From a virus: a DNA stretch of 58,541 bases. Below, piece by piece: positions 43,980-52,251 of this stretch. Below the pieces are notes generated by a model. It did not search any database. It was not told the origin of the DNA and worked only from the letters and a program-made list of their open reading frames with translations. The position numbers were made by a program, and so were the translations under genes. Location: IMG/VR virus record IMGVR_UViG_3300044715_001863, positions 1-58,541 of that record; one strand, given 5' to 3'. Every line of letters starts with the position of its first letter. Position 1 is the first letter of the stretch.

Positions 43980-45554
43980 TTATAAAGTAACTTCTGGTGC
44001 TTCTTCCTCCCCGCCTTCCTTCTCTTTCTTCTTGGCATTCTTTTCTTTTGCTATCTTGTTAGCTTTAATGTCTGCAGGTGTAAGTCCGAGAAAATTCTCA
44101 ATTAAGTAAGTCTGCGAAAAATAAGGTTTATCGTCGTCTTCCATTATAAGAGCTAGCGAATCTACGCTTTCTTTTCTCTTGGTGATCAATTCCATCTCCT
44201 GGTTTACCCTAAAAGGGTTCTCACTGATGTACTTAAGTCCAAGCTGGCTCTTAAAAACTAGATCTTTTTCTAATTCCGGATTGTCTTTACATATTTGTAA
44301 CCAAAGTGGCTTTATAATGATATCCTGAAAATTGGTTCTCAATCTACTTATGAACTTACTAAATCTTACCTCTTCCTTGTCCAGGCCATCCGCAGTGTTG
44401 GAATATGTTGCACTAGAAGATCCATCTAACCCCTTAAATCTTGTAGCAGGTATTTTAGATTCCTCTATGAATCTATCGTAGAAATATGCAAGAGGGGCAG
44501 GATCATTTAAGTTCGGTCCCTCCATTGTCAAGGGCTCAATTGTAGGTTGACCGTTTTGGCCCTGTGGTATCAGATAATTCTTATAGAATTGTATCTTAGG
44601 TGCTCCGTCAACTAGCAATTCACCAGTATCATCGCTCAAGCTAATATCCTCCTTATAGATACTCATAAGTTCACCCAAGGTCTGCATAGCTTTCTGAGGT
44701 GATCTTGATCCAACAGGAACGGTCATTTTAAGCTTGAATGAAGCATTCATCACTGACCAAATTACCCTAGTGTATTCTATAATTCTTAGGGTATTATAAG
44801 GTCTAATTAATCTCTCAACATAACTTAATCTGGAAACTGAATTTCCCTTAGCATAAGACATGTATATGATCTGGGAGTCATATAGCATTCTTGTCTTTTT
44901 AGGGTCATTCGGAAATTGTATCCAAACGTTGACATGTCTTCCGTCTGGTTGTTTTTCTACGCTAGGTATTAAAGAAGTAGCGTCCAATTCTTTAAATCCA
45001 ATTATCTCTTTCCCCCTATTGTCCCAGATTATTTCAAATGCAAGGAATCCGTCCACCATGAATTGTCTAAAGAATTGCCATGCTGTTATATCATCGCTAA
45101 ATCCCCAGATGTCATATATTTTTCTAAAAACGTCATAAACCTTTTCTCTTGTTTTTTCTTTTAGAGTAGTTATATCTAGAAAATCGGGATATGCGTAATA
45201 ATTAGAAGGGTCGTAGTTTATGGATTCGTCACAAACAATATCAAGAACTCCTTCTATCTCTGGGTTAAGAGAGAATTTCCTAAGATAATCCCTCTTTCCC
45301 TTATAATCCTTGTCGAAATAAGAGATATACTGTTTGACCATAGTATCTTGCTTCGCAAGACTATACATCATATTCTCATCAGGAACGTTTGTTTTGTTCT
45401 GATTAATGAAAGCAGCTTCAGTAGCGCCAACAGCCATGGAGTTCTTAATCACCATGTCCTCGTATTTCATACCGAACTTAGAGATCGACTTAACAGATTC
45501 CCTAATCCTCTGAAATACCGGATTACCATTTTCGTTATCTATAAAACCAGCCAT
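43980..45554 (-). CDS. gp20: Portal vertex protein gp20, copy B
   Basis: A 524-residue portal protein, exactly the length of T4 gp20. It aligns with copy A along nearly its whole length: both start MAGFID, share FGMKYEDMV, YFDKDY, IIGFKELDATSL or VIGFKELDATSL, SYAKGNS, SPQKAMQTLG and KIQFYKNYL. By eye about half the residues are the same. Differences cluster in the region around residues 340-380 (QGQNGQPTIEPLTMEG, FKGLDGSSSATYSNTADG) and in the Lys/Glu-rich tail. The gap between copies is 14 bases, so both are made from one transcript. Confidence 0.93.
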   Translation of the reverse strand: MAGFIDNENGNPVFQRIRESVKSISKFGMKYEDMVIKNSMAVGATEAAFINQNKTNVPDENMMYSLAKQDTMVKQYISYFDKDYKGKRDYLRKFSLNPEIEGVLDIVCDESINYDPSNYYAYPDFLDITTLKEKTREKVYDVFRKIYDIWGFSDDITAWQFFRQFMVDGFLAFEIIWDNRGKEIIGFKELDATSLIPSVEKQPDGRHVNVWIQFPNDPKKTRMLYDSQIIYMSYAKGNSVSRLSYVERLIRPYNTLRIIEYTRVIWSVMNASFKLKMTVPVGSRSPQKAMQTLGELMSIYKEDISLSDDTGELLVDGAPKIQFYKNYLIPQGQNGQPTIEPLTMEGPNLNDPAPLAYFYDRFIEESKIPATRFKGLDGSSSATYSNTADGLDKEEVRFSKFISRLRTNFQDIIIKPLWLQICKDNPELEKDLVFKSQLGLKYISENPFRVNQEMELITKRKESVDSLALIMEDDDKPYFSQTYLIENFLGLTPADIKANKIAKEKNAKKKEKEGGEEEAPEVTL

Positions 45555-45557
45555 TCA

Positions 45558-46202
45558 CTACTTATTTTTATTTTCTAGACCAGAATTATCTTTTAATTTC
45601 GATCTATAGGAATTATATATCTCAATCGGAGAAGACCCTTGAAGAAGGGCTACACTAAGATATGGTATTTTTTTCCAATCATCATAGCCTATAACATAGA
45701 CTTCAGACATTGATGAAATATCGAATCCTTTAGTGCTTCCAATATACCCAGTACCTTTCAATAAAGACTTTACATTATCACCACTTAGGTTCACGGGAGA
45801 TTGGCTTCCCGATTTTTTATTAGAATCTATTATGCTCTCTGAAAAATCATAGACCCTCTCCAATATCTTAACTCTTTCATCAGGTGGGGTAGCTATTAAA
45901 TCCGATCCATATAGGATGTTGTTTAGATCTTTTGATTTCTTAACATCAAAAGCTAAAACTATCGGTAGTCTGTTTATGAACTCCTTCTCCTTTTTTTTAC
46001 CGTCATCGGGTTTCTGCTTAGGATTATATCTAAAAATATAGATCTTACCGGGAAGAAATTGGCCGTCGAACTTTTCAGGTCGAAAATCCCTGTTCGATAA
46101 CTTTATATAGGAGCTTATAAAATACTCGTCAGTTTTAGAAACAGTCTCAGATTGGGATATGAATCCGTCCTTGTATGATTTTATTTTTTCAGAAAAGCTC
46201 AT
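45558..46202 (-). CDS. Portal-adjacent conserved protein, 214 aa (gp2-like candidate)
   Basis: Not firmly recognised. It contains FLPGKIYIFRYNPKQKPDD, then RLPIVLAFDV and ATPPDERVKILERVYDFSES, a pattern I associate with a conserved T4-like family found near head-completion genes. In T4, gene 2 (DNA end protector) is adjacent to gene 4; here the gp4-like gene overlaps this one by 4 bases, so gp2 is the synteny-based candidate. It precedes portal B by 3 bases. Confidence 0.45.
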   Translation of the reverse strand: MSFSEKIKSYKDGFISQSETVSKTDEYFISSYIKLSNRDFRPEKFDGQFLPGKIYIFRYNPKQKPDDGKKKEKEFINRLPIVLAFDVKKSKDLNNILYGSDLIATPPDERVKILERVYDFSESIIDSNKKSGSQSPVNLSGDNVKSLLKGTGYIGSTKGFDISSMSEVYVIGYDDWKKIPYLSVALLQGSSPIEIYNSYRSKLKDNSGLENKNK

Positions 46203-46684
46203 TTACTATTAAAAAGAAATTTCTCGTCAACTACGCCAAATCTAAAACCTCTTTGGATAGCCCATTCTTTAGCAGCTTTAAATTTTGCCTGATTTGTTAT
46301 CCATATTTTCATATTATAGTTATAGCTCTCTAGTTTTTTAAGAGTCATATTTTTACCCTCGTATATCGGCTTTTGAGTTTGTGACTCTGGCTTAACCTCT
46401 ATTATCCACTCCTGATAGGTGTCGTCTTCTTTTAGAGTCTTTATGTAAAAATCCACATAGTATTTGTGCATTTTCTTATCTAATGGATTCCAGTAATCTA
46501 TAAAAAGAGGTTCAGAGCTCCATTTAACTATCCTTTCGTTTCTATCGCAATATGCACAGAATCTCTGCTCCCACGAAGATCTATAAATGATATTATGTAT
46601 ATCACCTATGTACTTATCGGGATTCTGTGGACTATAAAGCCCATGTTTGTGTTTTCCGTTAGGTTTAACCTTTTTTATGGACAT
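46199..46684 (-). CDS. gp4: Head completion protein gp4
   Basis: A 161-residue protein with the gp4 pattern: GLYSPQNPDKYIGDIHNIIY, RSSWEQRFCAYCDRNERIVK, WSSEPLFIDYWNPLDKK, then YYVDFYIK and EWIIEVKPE. The fold resembles PD-(D/E)XK nucleases, with Asp and Glu-x-Lys in these last segments. T4 gp4 (150 aa) completes the head after packaging before tail joining. It sits between gp55 and the gp2 candidate. Confidence 0.9.
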   Translation of the reverse strand: MSIKKVKPNGKHKHGLYSPQNPDKYIGDIHNIIYRSSWEQRFCAYCDRNERIVKWSSEPLFIDYWNPLDKKMHKYYVDFYIKTLKEDDTYQEWIIEVKPESQTQKPIYEGKNMTLKKLESYNYNMKIWITNQAKFKAAKEWAIQRGFRFGVVDEKFLFNSK

Positions 46685-46685
46685 A

Positions 46686-47045
46686 TTAAACGTTGTAACT
46701 ATTATCCTCCCCTGTTATATAACTGAAGGGTATAGTTTTAGGATTCTTTGGCGGGTGTAATTTCTTCCATCCCTTAGCAAATCCATTCTTTGCAACCTGA
46801 GTGAAGTAGGCAAATGGATTGTTAGATTTAGCAGGGTCAAATCTATTCCAATATTTGCAAAGATCCTCCATGGCAAAAGCCATACAATCGTCCTTATCGT
46901 CAGGATCCTTGTAAGCCATCTTCTTAGAAATACCTTCTATCATGAGGGTAAACATATCGATTGTCTCTCTTGTTAGCTGACCCTTCTCTTTAGATTCGGA
47001 TACGGCTCTAAGGAGCTCACTGTTTTTAACATAAACTTTTGCCAT
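46686..47045 (-). CDS. gp55: Late-transcription sigma factor gp55-like
   Basis: A 119-residue minimal sigma factor resembling T4 gp55 (185 aa), with a region-2-like core: DCMAFAMEDLCKYWNRFD (about residues 53-70) then NNPFAYFTQVAKNGFAKGW. T4 gp55 directs host RNA polymerase to TATAAATA late promoters in concert with the sliding clamp. The short C-terminus ends IPFSYITGEDNSYNV; a clamp-binding motif cannot be read. Many GATATATAG/GATAAATA motifs in this window are its natural targets. It begins about 20 bases after a terminator. Confidence 0.8.
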   Translation of the reverse strand: MAKVYVKNSELLRAVSESKEKGQLTRETIDMFTLMIEGISKKMAYKDPDDKDDCMAFAMEDLCKYWNRFDPAKSNNPFAYFTQVAKNGFAKGWKKLHPPKNPKTIPFSYITGEDNSYNV

Positions 47046-47066
47046 TCTGCGGGGTTTTTTATGTGC

Positions 47067-47102
47067 AAAAAAAATCCCCCATTCTTATTAGAAACAGGGG
47101 AT
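47067..47102 (-). terminator. Intrinsic terminator after the 864-aa gene
   Basis: The minus strand reads ATCCCC ... GGGGGAT then eight T, with a nested TTTCT-AATA-AGAA(T) stem in the loop. It lies about 50 bases past the end of the frameshifted product's stop, and just ahead of gp55. Confidence 0.85.
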
Positions 47103-47150
47103 ATTTTATCTTTGTGCTTAAATTTTAGAATTTATCTTTATATTAAGCTT

Positions 47151-47312
47151 TTACTTGTTTGTTTCGGCCTCGTCTTCCTCGCTGTCCTCTACGTGTTTGT
47201 TTATCGGCTTAGTTGGAGCCTTTGCGAACTTTCCCTTTAGAGAATCTACGAAAGGCTTACCTGATTTATTTTGTTCTGGATTCTCAGGAGCAAAATAATA
47301 GTTACGACTTAC
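47151..47312 (-). CDS. Minus-1-frame C-terminal extension (53 aa) of the 864-aa protein
   Basis: After the last Lys codon of the 864-residue frame, the -1 frame stays open for 53 codons (VSRNYYFAPENPEQNKSGKP at the start, ending ETNK then TAA). It has no start codon of its own, so it can only be read by a slip at the A10 tract. It contains FAKAPTKP, matching the YAKAP/SKAP motifs spread through the last 150 residues of the main frame, and the same acidic-basic alternation. It fills the space up to the terminator. Confidence 0.6.
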   Translation of the reverse strand, partial: VSRNYYFAPENPEQNKSGKPFVDSLKGKFAKAPTKPINKHVEDSEEDEAETNK

Positions 47313-49903
47313 TTTTTTTTTTGCAATTCAGATTCTTCTAAGTTATATCTGAGCTTGTCATTTACTCCAAAGTCTATAGCATCTCTGTGCTTGCTTCTAG
47401 AGGTAGCAGTATTTGGGCCCGATTTAGTAGCCACTCCTTCTTCTACCTTTCTATATCCATGCAGCAAATCCAGTGAAAGATCTATTTTGTCATTGCTTCC
47501 TGGAGCTTTCGCATATCCGTGTTTCTGTGCCATACCAGCTAAAGCATTTTTATCGTGCGTTCTCTCAATTTTACCGAAATTAGGAGCTTCTGCTAATCCT
47601 TGAGATCTATCTTCTACTTCGCTAGCTTCGTCGATATTATAACCAATAGCATATCCAGCAACATCGAAATCTGTTGGCTTTTGTCCTTTAATTCCTTCCG
47701 CATAATGGGCAGCTTTAGGATTCTTTAGGTCGTGAGCCATTGGTTTCTCCTGATCCTTAGATCTAGGAGCTTTAGCATATGTTGGCTGTGATTGCTTTTC
47801 TTTAACATTTTTAGTTCTCGTAGGTGCTTTAGATAAAGTAGTATTTGATTCCTTTACTTCCTCGGTGCCATCCTCTTCTTCAGACTCGTCACTTTCTATA
47901 TCACTAGCAGGATCATTGTCGAAATAGTCTTTATCGAAATCACTTGTCTTTTCAGCATTTTTTTCTGCTGCATCTGACATAGCTTCCTCTAAATCTTGAA
48001 TATCATTTACTCTATGATCCTCTGTTCTACCCGCATCGGTTAAAATTGTATATCTTCCCGAAGTACCGTCTATTGAAACGATTTTACCGGTTTCTCCTGA
48101 TTCTTTTATTTTAACATAGTCTCCTATATTAAATTTAGCATCCTCTATAAGGTACATGCTAGGATCTAAATCAACATTTTCAATTTTCTCGATCTCCTCG
48201 TTGATGCTAGCCCATTTATTTCTTAAAACCTTCAATTCCCTTTTTAGCATTTTCTCTGCTTCTTTAAGCTCAGACGAATGCGAGTAGTTAGGATTTTCTA
48301 TCAAGGATTGAACTTTGGCCAACTGTTCCTCAACATTTTGTATGTTTTCAAGAAGACTAGATCTGTCATTTAGAAGAACCGATTTAGTTCTTAATTCACC
48401 AACCAAGAATTCGCTTAGACCTTCAGAAATATCATATCTTAATGTGTCTTTTACTAACTTAACAGCTTGCATGCTATTAACAGAGAATATTGAATTCTCT
48501 CTCATAGCTTCATTTATTCTTTGAAGGTAGATCTTATCGTTCCATTTGAACAGATTAACAGAAAGTCCCTCGTAAATTCTAGATACGATCGACTTAGCAA
48601 AATCAAGCTCCACGAAAGAATTGTAATTTTCATAAACGGTAGCTATATCTTTTACAAGAGACATATCATTATATCCCATATAAGAGGATACTTCCAATCC
48701 TATTATCTTAGCCATTTCGTTAACATTAGAGAAAGCTAATTTATTTCTACCAACAAATACATTAGGATTATTCTCCGTTCCTTCTGTTATACTAACTACC
48801 TTCTTGCCGATTGAGAAATGAACACCCGCTTCATTTATCTTAACATCGGGTCTAGAAGTAATTCCCAATAGATTAACAAATGTATTACCGTATGAAGAAG
48901 CTGCAGTCTTAGCGTCTATTCTCTGTACGCCATTCTCTGTTGCTTCGAAAATAAATCCACCAAGGCCAAATGCGAAATTTTGATCCTCATTAGTTGCCAT
49001 TGCGGAATAAGCTCTCTCTACGTATGATTCACCTTGATTAGTTTCAGGGATAGAAAGTCTGCTTGAATCTTTTCGACTTTCGTTAAGATTCAAATAGTTT
49101 ATAAGGTTTTTAACTACAGGATTGAAAGAATATTTAGAGATTTGATTAACTAGGAGACCGTTTGACTTGTCTTTAGATACCATCCACTCATTTAAACACT
49201 CATAAAGATCAGAGTAAAATTCTCTAGATCCAGATCCCTTAATAGAATCTATCACTTTAGAAACGTATATCTCTCTGTTGTAAGTATTAGCTTTACCTAG
49301 AAGTGATTCAAAGACCTCCTTAGATTTAGCATCCCATGTCAATTGGCTTAAATCATTAACAAAATTTTCAATAACTGCATACTCTGGGATATTCTTATTA
49401 ACAAGGATATTTTTATAATTCTCTAACATGATCTTAGCCTTCATGTGCTCGGCAACAGGTGAACTAAGAAGAGACTTAACAGACTCAAGAACACCTAGAT
49501 TTTTAATAGACTCAGAAGTTAAAAAAGAATTAACAGATTTATCACCTTTTATGTGAGAAAGGGACTCGTTTAAAGAACTCATCTCTTTATCACCTGATTT
49601 TTCTTTAGAAGGCGTAATCCAAGTTCCGGAATTATCTCCTTTAGATGTATTCTGGCTCCAAGATTCCAAAAGTGAAGAAGCTGCTCTTTTGGAAGCTTCC
49701 ATTTCTTGATTTCTGAAATCATTCCAGATGTTTGATGTATTTTCTCTTAAGAAACCAGAAACCTCAACATCATTGGAATTTTTAAGTCCCTCTATAAGGG
49801 TATTTTTATTTGATGCCTCGTTTAAGAAGTTCTCACACAGAGATTTAACCTCCGGTGAGGTAGTAGTTTCTTTTAATTTTTGTACTTTGTTAATGAAGTC
49901 CAT
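47309..49903 (-). CDS. 864-aa probable head protein, frameshift site at its end
   Basis: Not recognised by domain. The first 250 residues hold many short stretches ending [LI]xE or similar (FLNEAS, LIEG, LLESW, SLNES), the preferred cut pattern of the prohead protease. Residues about 595-640 form a KOW/SH3-like barrel (FNIGDYVKIKESGETGKIVS). The C-terminal 200 residues are acidic then Lys/Ala/Pro-rich with recurring xAKAP motifs. The frame ends QKKK-stop on a C-A10-G tract that would slip into a further 53-codon frame. Two GATATATAG motifs lie before its start. Confidence 0.6.
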   Translation of the reverse strand: MDFINKVQKLKETTTSPEVKSLCENFLNEASNKNTLIEGLKNSNDVEVSGFLRENTSNIWNDFRNQEMEASKRAASSLLESWSQNTSKGDNSGTWITPSKEKSGDKEMSSLNESLSHIKGDKSVNSFLTSESIKNLGVLESVKSLLSSPVAEHMKAKIMLENYKNILVNKNIPEYAVIENFVNDLSQLTWDAKSKEVFESLLGKANTYNREIYVSKVIDSIKGSGSREFYSDLYECLNEWMVSKDKSNGLLVNQISKYSFNPVVKNLINYLNLNESRKDSSRLSIPETNQGESYVERAYSAMATNEDQNFAFGLGGFIFEATENGVQRIDAKTAASSYGNTFVNLLGITSRPDVKINEAGVHFSIGKKVVSITEGTENNPNVFVGRNKLAFSNVNEMAKIIGLEVSSYMGYNDMSLVKDIATVYENYNSFVELDFAKSIVSRIYEGLSVNLFKWNDKIYLQRINEAMRENSIFSVNSMQAVKLVKDTLRYDISEGLSEFLVGELRTKSVLLNDRSSLLENIQNVEEQLAKVQSLIENPNYSHSSELKEAEKMLKRELKVLRNKWASINEEIEKIENVDLDPSMYLIEDAKFNIGDYVKIKESGETGKIVSIDGTSGRYTILTDAGRTEDHRVNDIQDLEEAMSDAAEKNAEKTSDFDKDYFDNDPASDIESDESEEEDGTEEVKESNTTLSKAPTRTKNVKEKQSQPTYAKAPRSKDQEKPMAHDLKNPKAAHYAEGIKGQKPTDFDVAGYAIGYNIDEASEVEDRSQGLAEAPNFGKIERTHDKNALAGMAQKHGYAKAPGSNDKIDLSLDLLHGYRKVEEGVATKSGPNTATSRSKHRDAIDFGVNDKLRYNLEESELQKKK
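47313..47322 (-). other. A10 slippery tract overlapping an in-frame stop
   Basis: The minus strand reads CAAAAAAAAAAGTAA. It contains A-AAA-AAG, the slippery heptamer used by E. coli dnaX, in the right register, with the in-frame TAA immediately after. Slippage by one base joins the 864-residue frame to the 53-codon extension. Confidence 0.65.
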
Positions 49904-49926
49904 GAGTTAATAATTTTTTTGTATTC

Positions 49927-49934
49927 TATATATC
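49927..49934 (-). promoter_or_regulatory. Candidate late promoter (GATATATAG), proximal
   Basis: The minus strand reads AAAGATATATAGAATAC, 23 bases before the 864-residue gene. Confidence 0.5.
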
Positions 49935-49956
49935 TTTTTCAGAGTACTTTTTGGTC

Positions 49957-49964
49957 TATATATC
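49957..49964 (-). promoter_or_regulatory. Candidate late promoter (GATATATAG), distal
   Basis: A second GATATATAG exactly 30 bases upstream of the proximal copy. The double motif could raise expression of the 864-residue gene. Confidence 0.45.
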
Positions 49965-49965
49965 A

Positions 49966-50451
49966 TTATCTGCAAACCAATATCTCTAAAATTACCCTTT
50001 TATCTAAGTGGGGATTACACACCGTTATGCCTCCGTCCTGGTATACTGGTCCAGGTTTAGCCAGATTCCATCCATATTGCTCAGAATCAAAAGTTGTGAT
50101 ATTAACACCGCTCAATACAGTAAGTTCGCCCATAAAATATTCATTGCCCCTGTACTCCCATGTAATGAACTTGTCTTTTTCTAAAGTCCCAGCTGGGTAT
50201 ACTGCTTTAATAGCTATAAAGCTAACGTACCCTCCAGGATCCGCTATGTCCGACTGGCTTATCAGTGCGCAGGATTCAGCTCTAAGATTTATTGTGGATT
50301 TTGAATATGCAGGAACATCAAATAACAAATCCTCTAACATAAGCACTATTTGAGGATTCATCATGCTGTTTGAATCTATAACCAGGTTAGTTCTTTCGAA
50401 TTTCAATCCCTCTGGTTCTATATAGGGACATATAACGGGTCTTGTTGCCAT
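49966..50451 (-). CDS. Virion-like beta protein, 161 aa (paralogue A)
   Basis: Not recognised, but clearly related to the next gene upstream: WEYRGNEYFMGELTVLSG here against WDYDGNTRYPMGEIMVLTG there, then YGWNLAKPGPVYQDGGITVCNP against KGWNISSFSNIGHTGPVSNP. Beta-rich with no membrane segment or signal. Such small paired beta proteins in large phages are often decoration or fibre-tip proteins; that role is inferred. The start follows the upstream stop by one base. Confidence 0.55.
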   Translation of the reverse strand: MATRPVICPYIEPEGLKFERTNLVIDSNSMMNPQIVLMLEDLLFDVPAYSKSTINLRAESCALISQSDIADPGGYVSFIAIKAVYPAGTLEKDKFITWEYRGNEYFMGELTVLSGVNITTFDSEQYGWNLAKPGPVYQDGGITVCNPHLDKRVILEILVCR

Positions 50452-50452
50452 A

Positions 50453-51142
50453 TTAGTTTGCTGTTATTACTACCAGTTTAACTGGCGATTCGGTTGGGTT
50501 TGTAAAGGTGATGCCACCCAAACTAGGATTGGATACAGGACCTGTGTGACCTATATTAGAGAAAGAACTTATATTCCACCCCTTCCAATTCTGATCCTCT
50601 TTTACAGCGCCGGTTAAAACCATTATTTCACCCATCGGGTATCTAGTGTTTCCGTCGTAGTCCCAAAATAATACTCTAGCAGCTCCCTTTTGTGTCGGTA
50701 GATAATAAGCTCTTGCCAATATAAAGCTAACCTCGTTTAATGTGTTGGCAAAATTACCAGTATCTACATCGATTGAAGTATCCGGAGCTATTACAAATGT
50801 TTGCTTTTGGTAACTAGAGAAAGAAAGAAAAGGATGAAAAAAAGAAGCTAAGCTCAGAGTATCCATCACATTTGACTGCAGGCACACATTAAAAGAGGAC
50901 TTGAAGTATTTAAAAAAAGCAGGTTGGTTCTTATACTTAAACGTCCAATCTATCAGCGGTAATGCTTCCCTTGTTCGAGCAACGTTAGTGTATCTAGCAG
51001 TAAAAGTACAAGCACCAGGTGTGAAAACTGGCGCACTAGTAGATCCACCCTGTACAGTTTGGGTATATGTACCGCCTGTACTACCTCCTCCGTCGTAATT
51101 TAAGTTATTTGACTCCTGTTGGATCTGTGGGTAATCTGCCAT
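50453..51142 (-). CDS. Virion-like beta protein, 229 aa (paralogue B)
   Basis: Paralogue of the preceding protein with an extra N-terminal Gly/Ser/Thr-rich segment (GGGSTGGTYTQTVQGG) and a longer aromatic middle (FFHPFLSFSSYQKQTF). The shared C-terminal half carries WDYDGNTRYPMGEIMVLTG. It begins 21 bases after the membrane protein gene, so this is one operon. No catalytic motif is seen. Confidence 0.55.
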   Translation of the reverse strand: MADYPQIQQESNNLNYDGGGSTGGTYTQTVQGGSTSAPVFTPGACTFTARYTNVARTREALPLIDWTFKYKNQPAFFKYFKSSFNVCLQSNVMDTLSLASFFHPFLSFSSYQKQTFVIAPDTSIDVDTGNFANTLNEVSFILARAYYLPTQKGAARVLFWDYDGNTRYPMGEIMVLTGAVKEDQNWKGWNISSFSNIGHTGPVSNPSLGGITFTNPTESPVKLVVITAN

Positions 51143-51163
51143 TTCTTATTCTTTTATTTATCC

Positions 51164-51922
51164 TTATATGAAAGGTGGAACGCCTTGCTTCAGTGATTTC
51201 CTGTTGGAGTTAGCGTTCTTTATTTCGTTGAAAGTCTGTGGTAAATTCTGATTGTTAGCTTCAGCATGTTCCTGTCCAACGTTTACATACTGCAAATCTG
51301 GTAGATCACTAGCTTCCTCAATTTTGATAGCAGGATCCTCCTCTTTCATCTCAGATATACTTATAACATCTACATTATTTTCCAAAGGAACCTCAGGTTT
51401 ATCGCCAGATGCCACGATCTCTAGTTCCTCACTAGGTAAAGCATCATCTTCTTCCACGATCGGGTCGGGTTTCAATATCTGCTCCGGATCCTCTGGCTTT
51501 ATGTAATCAACTAGAGATTTTATAAAGCCCAGAGCTACAAGAGGCAGTATTGCACCGCTGATTATCGACAATATACGTTTTTGAAATATAATATCCTCTT
51601 CTATTAAGCCAAATAGCTCGCTCCATCCCTGGAAATCCTGTATGTTTGTATATGCATAGTAGGTATTTCCCATGGCTTGCATAGCAGTAAGCGTTATAAA
51701 AAGTATCCAAACTAGGAATTTATTCATCTTATCTAGAGCTATAAGGGAAGCAAGGGAAGCAGCTGCACCGAGTTCAAAAGCTATAGCAAGTGACACTGAA
51801 AGCCACTTTGGATTTGTAAGATCAAAGAATTGAATAACGTGTATCGTAGAGATTACGGACACTACAAGGTAAAGGGAAACAAAAGTTCCTATTATAAAGT
51901 ATTTTAGCCATCCTTTCTCCAT
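51164..51922 (-). CDS. Four-helix membrane protein, 252 aa
   Basis: Four hydrophobic helices at about residues 8-30, 40-62, 69-90 and 113-136, followed by a long acidic cytoplasmic-type tail rich in Glu, Pro and Asp (residues 140-240) and a short basic end. The second helix is Ala/Gly-rich. Family unknown. It could be a holin-like or host-membrane factor, but four helices plus a long tail are not a classical holin. The next gene is 4 bases away and also membrane-anchored. Confidence 0.6.
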   Translation of the reverse strand: MEKGWLKYFIIGTFVSLYLVVSVISTIHVIQFFDLTNPKWLSVSLAIAFELGAAASLASLIALDKMNKFLVWILFITLTAMQAMGNTYYAYTNIQDFQGWSELFGLIEEDIIFQKRILSIISGAILPLVALGFIKSLVDYIKPEDPEQILKPDPIVEEDDALPSEELEIVASGDKPEVPLENNVDVISISEMKEEDPAIKIEEASDLPDLQYVNVGQEHAEANNQNLPQTFNEIKNANSNRKSLKQGVPPFI

Positions 51923-51926
51923 ACGA

Positions 51927-52220
51927 TTACTTATTAGAATTTTCTATCTTGGATTTTATATCAGACAAAGAGGTTTTTCCTTTATCGAAATCGTCTTCGT
52001 AAATAAGAAAATTGAACATATTCTGCTTAAGAGCATTATCCATCTGATCCTTAGTTATAAGTGACTCTTGTATAGAATCGGTGGATTGTGTTATTTTCTT
52101 AATCTCTTTATCTATTCTATCAACCTCTCTGTTTACTCCACATTGTTTTAAAAATACAACTAAAAGTAAGAAAAGGGTAATTGCCCAGGAATATTCCTTA
52201 ATTTTTTCTAATGTTTTCAT
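51927..52220 (-). CDS. Single-helix membrane protein, 97 aa
   Basis: One transmembrane helix at about residues 11-27 (SWAITLFLLLVVFLKQC) then a coiled-coil-like, charged domain (VDRIDKEIKKITQSTDSIQE) and an acidic C-terminus. The N-in, C-out layout would put the charged part in the periplasm. No lipobox of the usual form is present. An inner-membrane spanin component (Rz-like) is one possibility; no partner was found. Confidence 0.55.
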   Translation of the reverse strand: MKTLEKIKEYSWAITLFLLLVVFLKQCGVNREVDRIDKEIKKITQSTDSIQESLITKDQMDNALKQNMFNFLIYEDDFDKGKTSLSDIKSKIENSNK

Positions 52221-52251
52221 GTTTTATTGTTTTATTGTTTTAAAGTACTAA

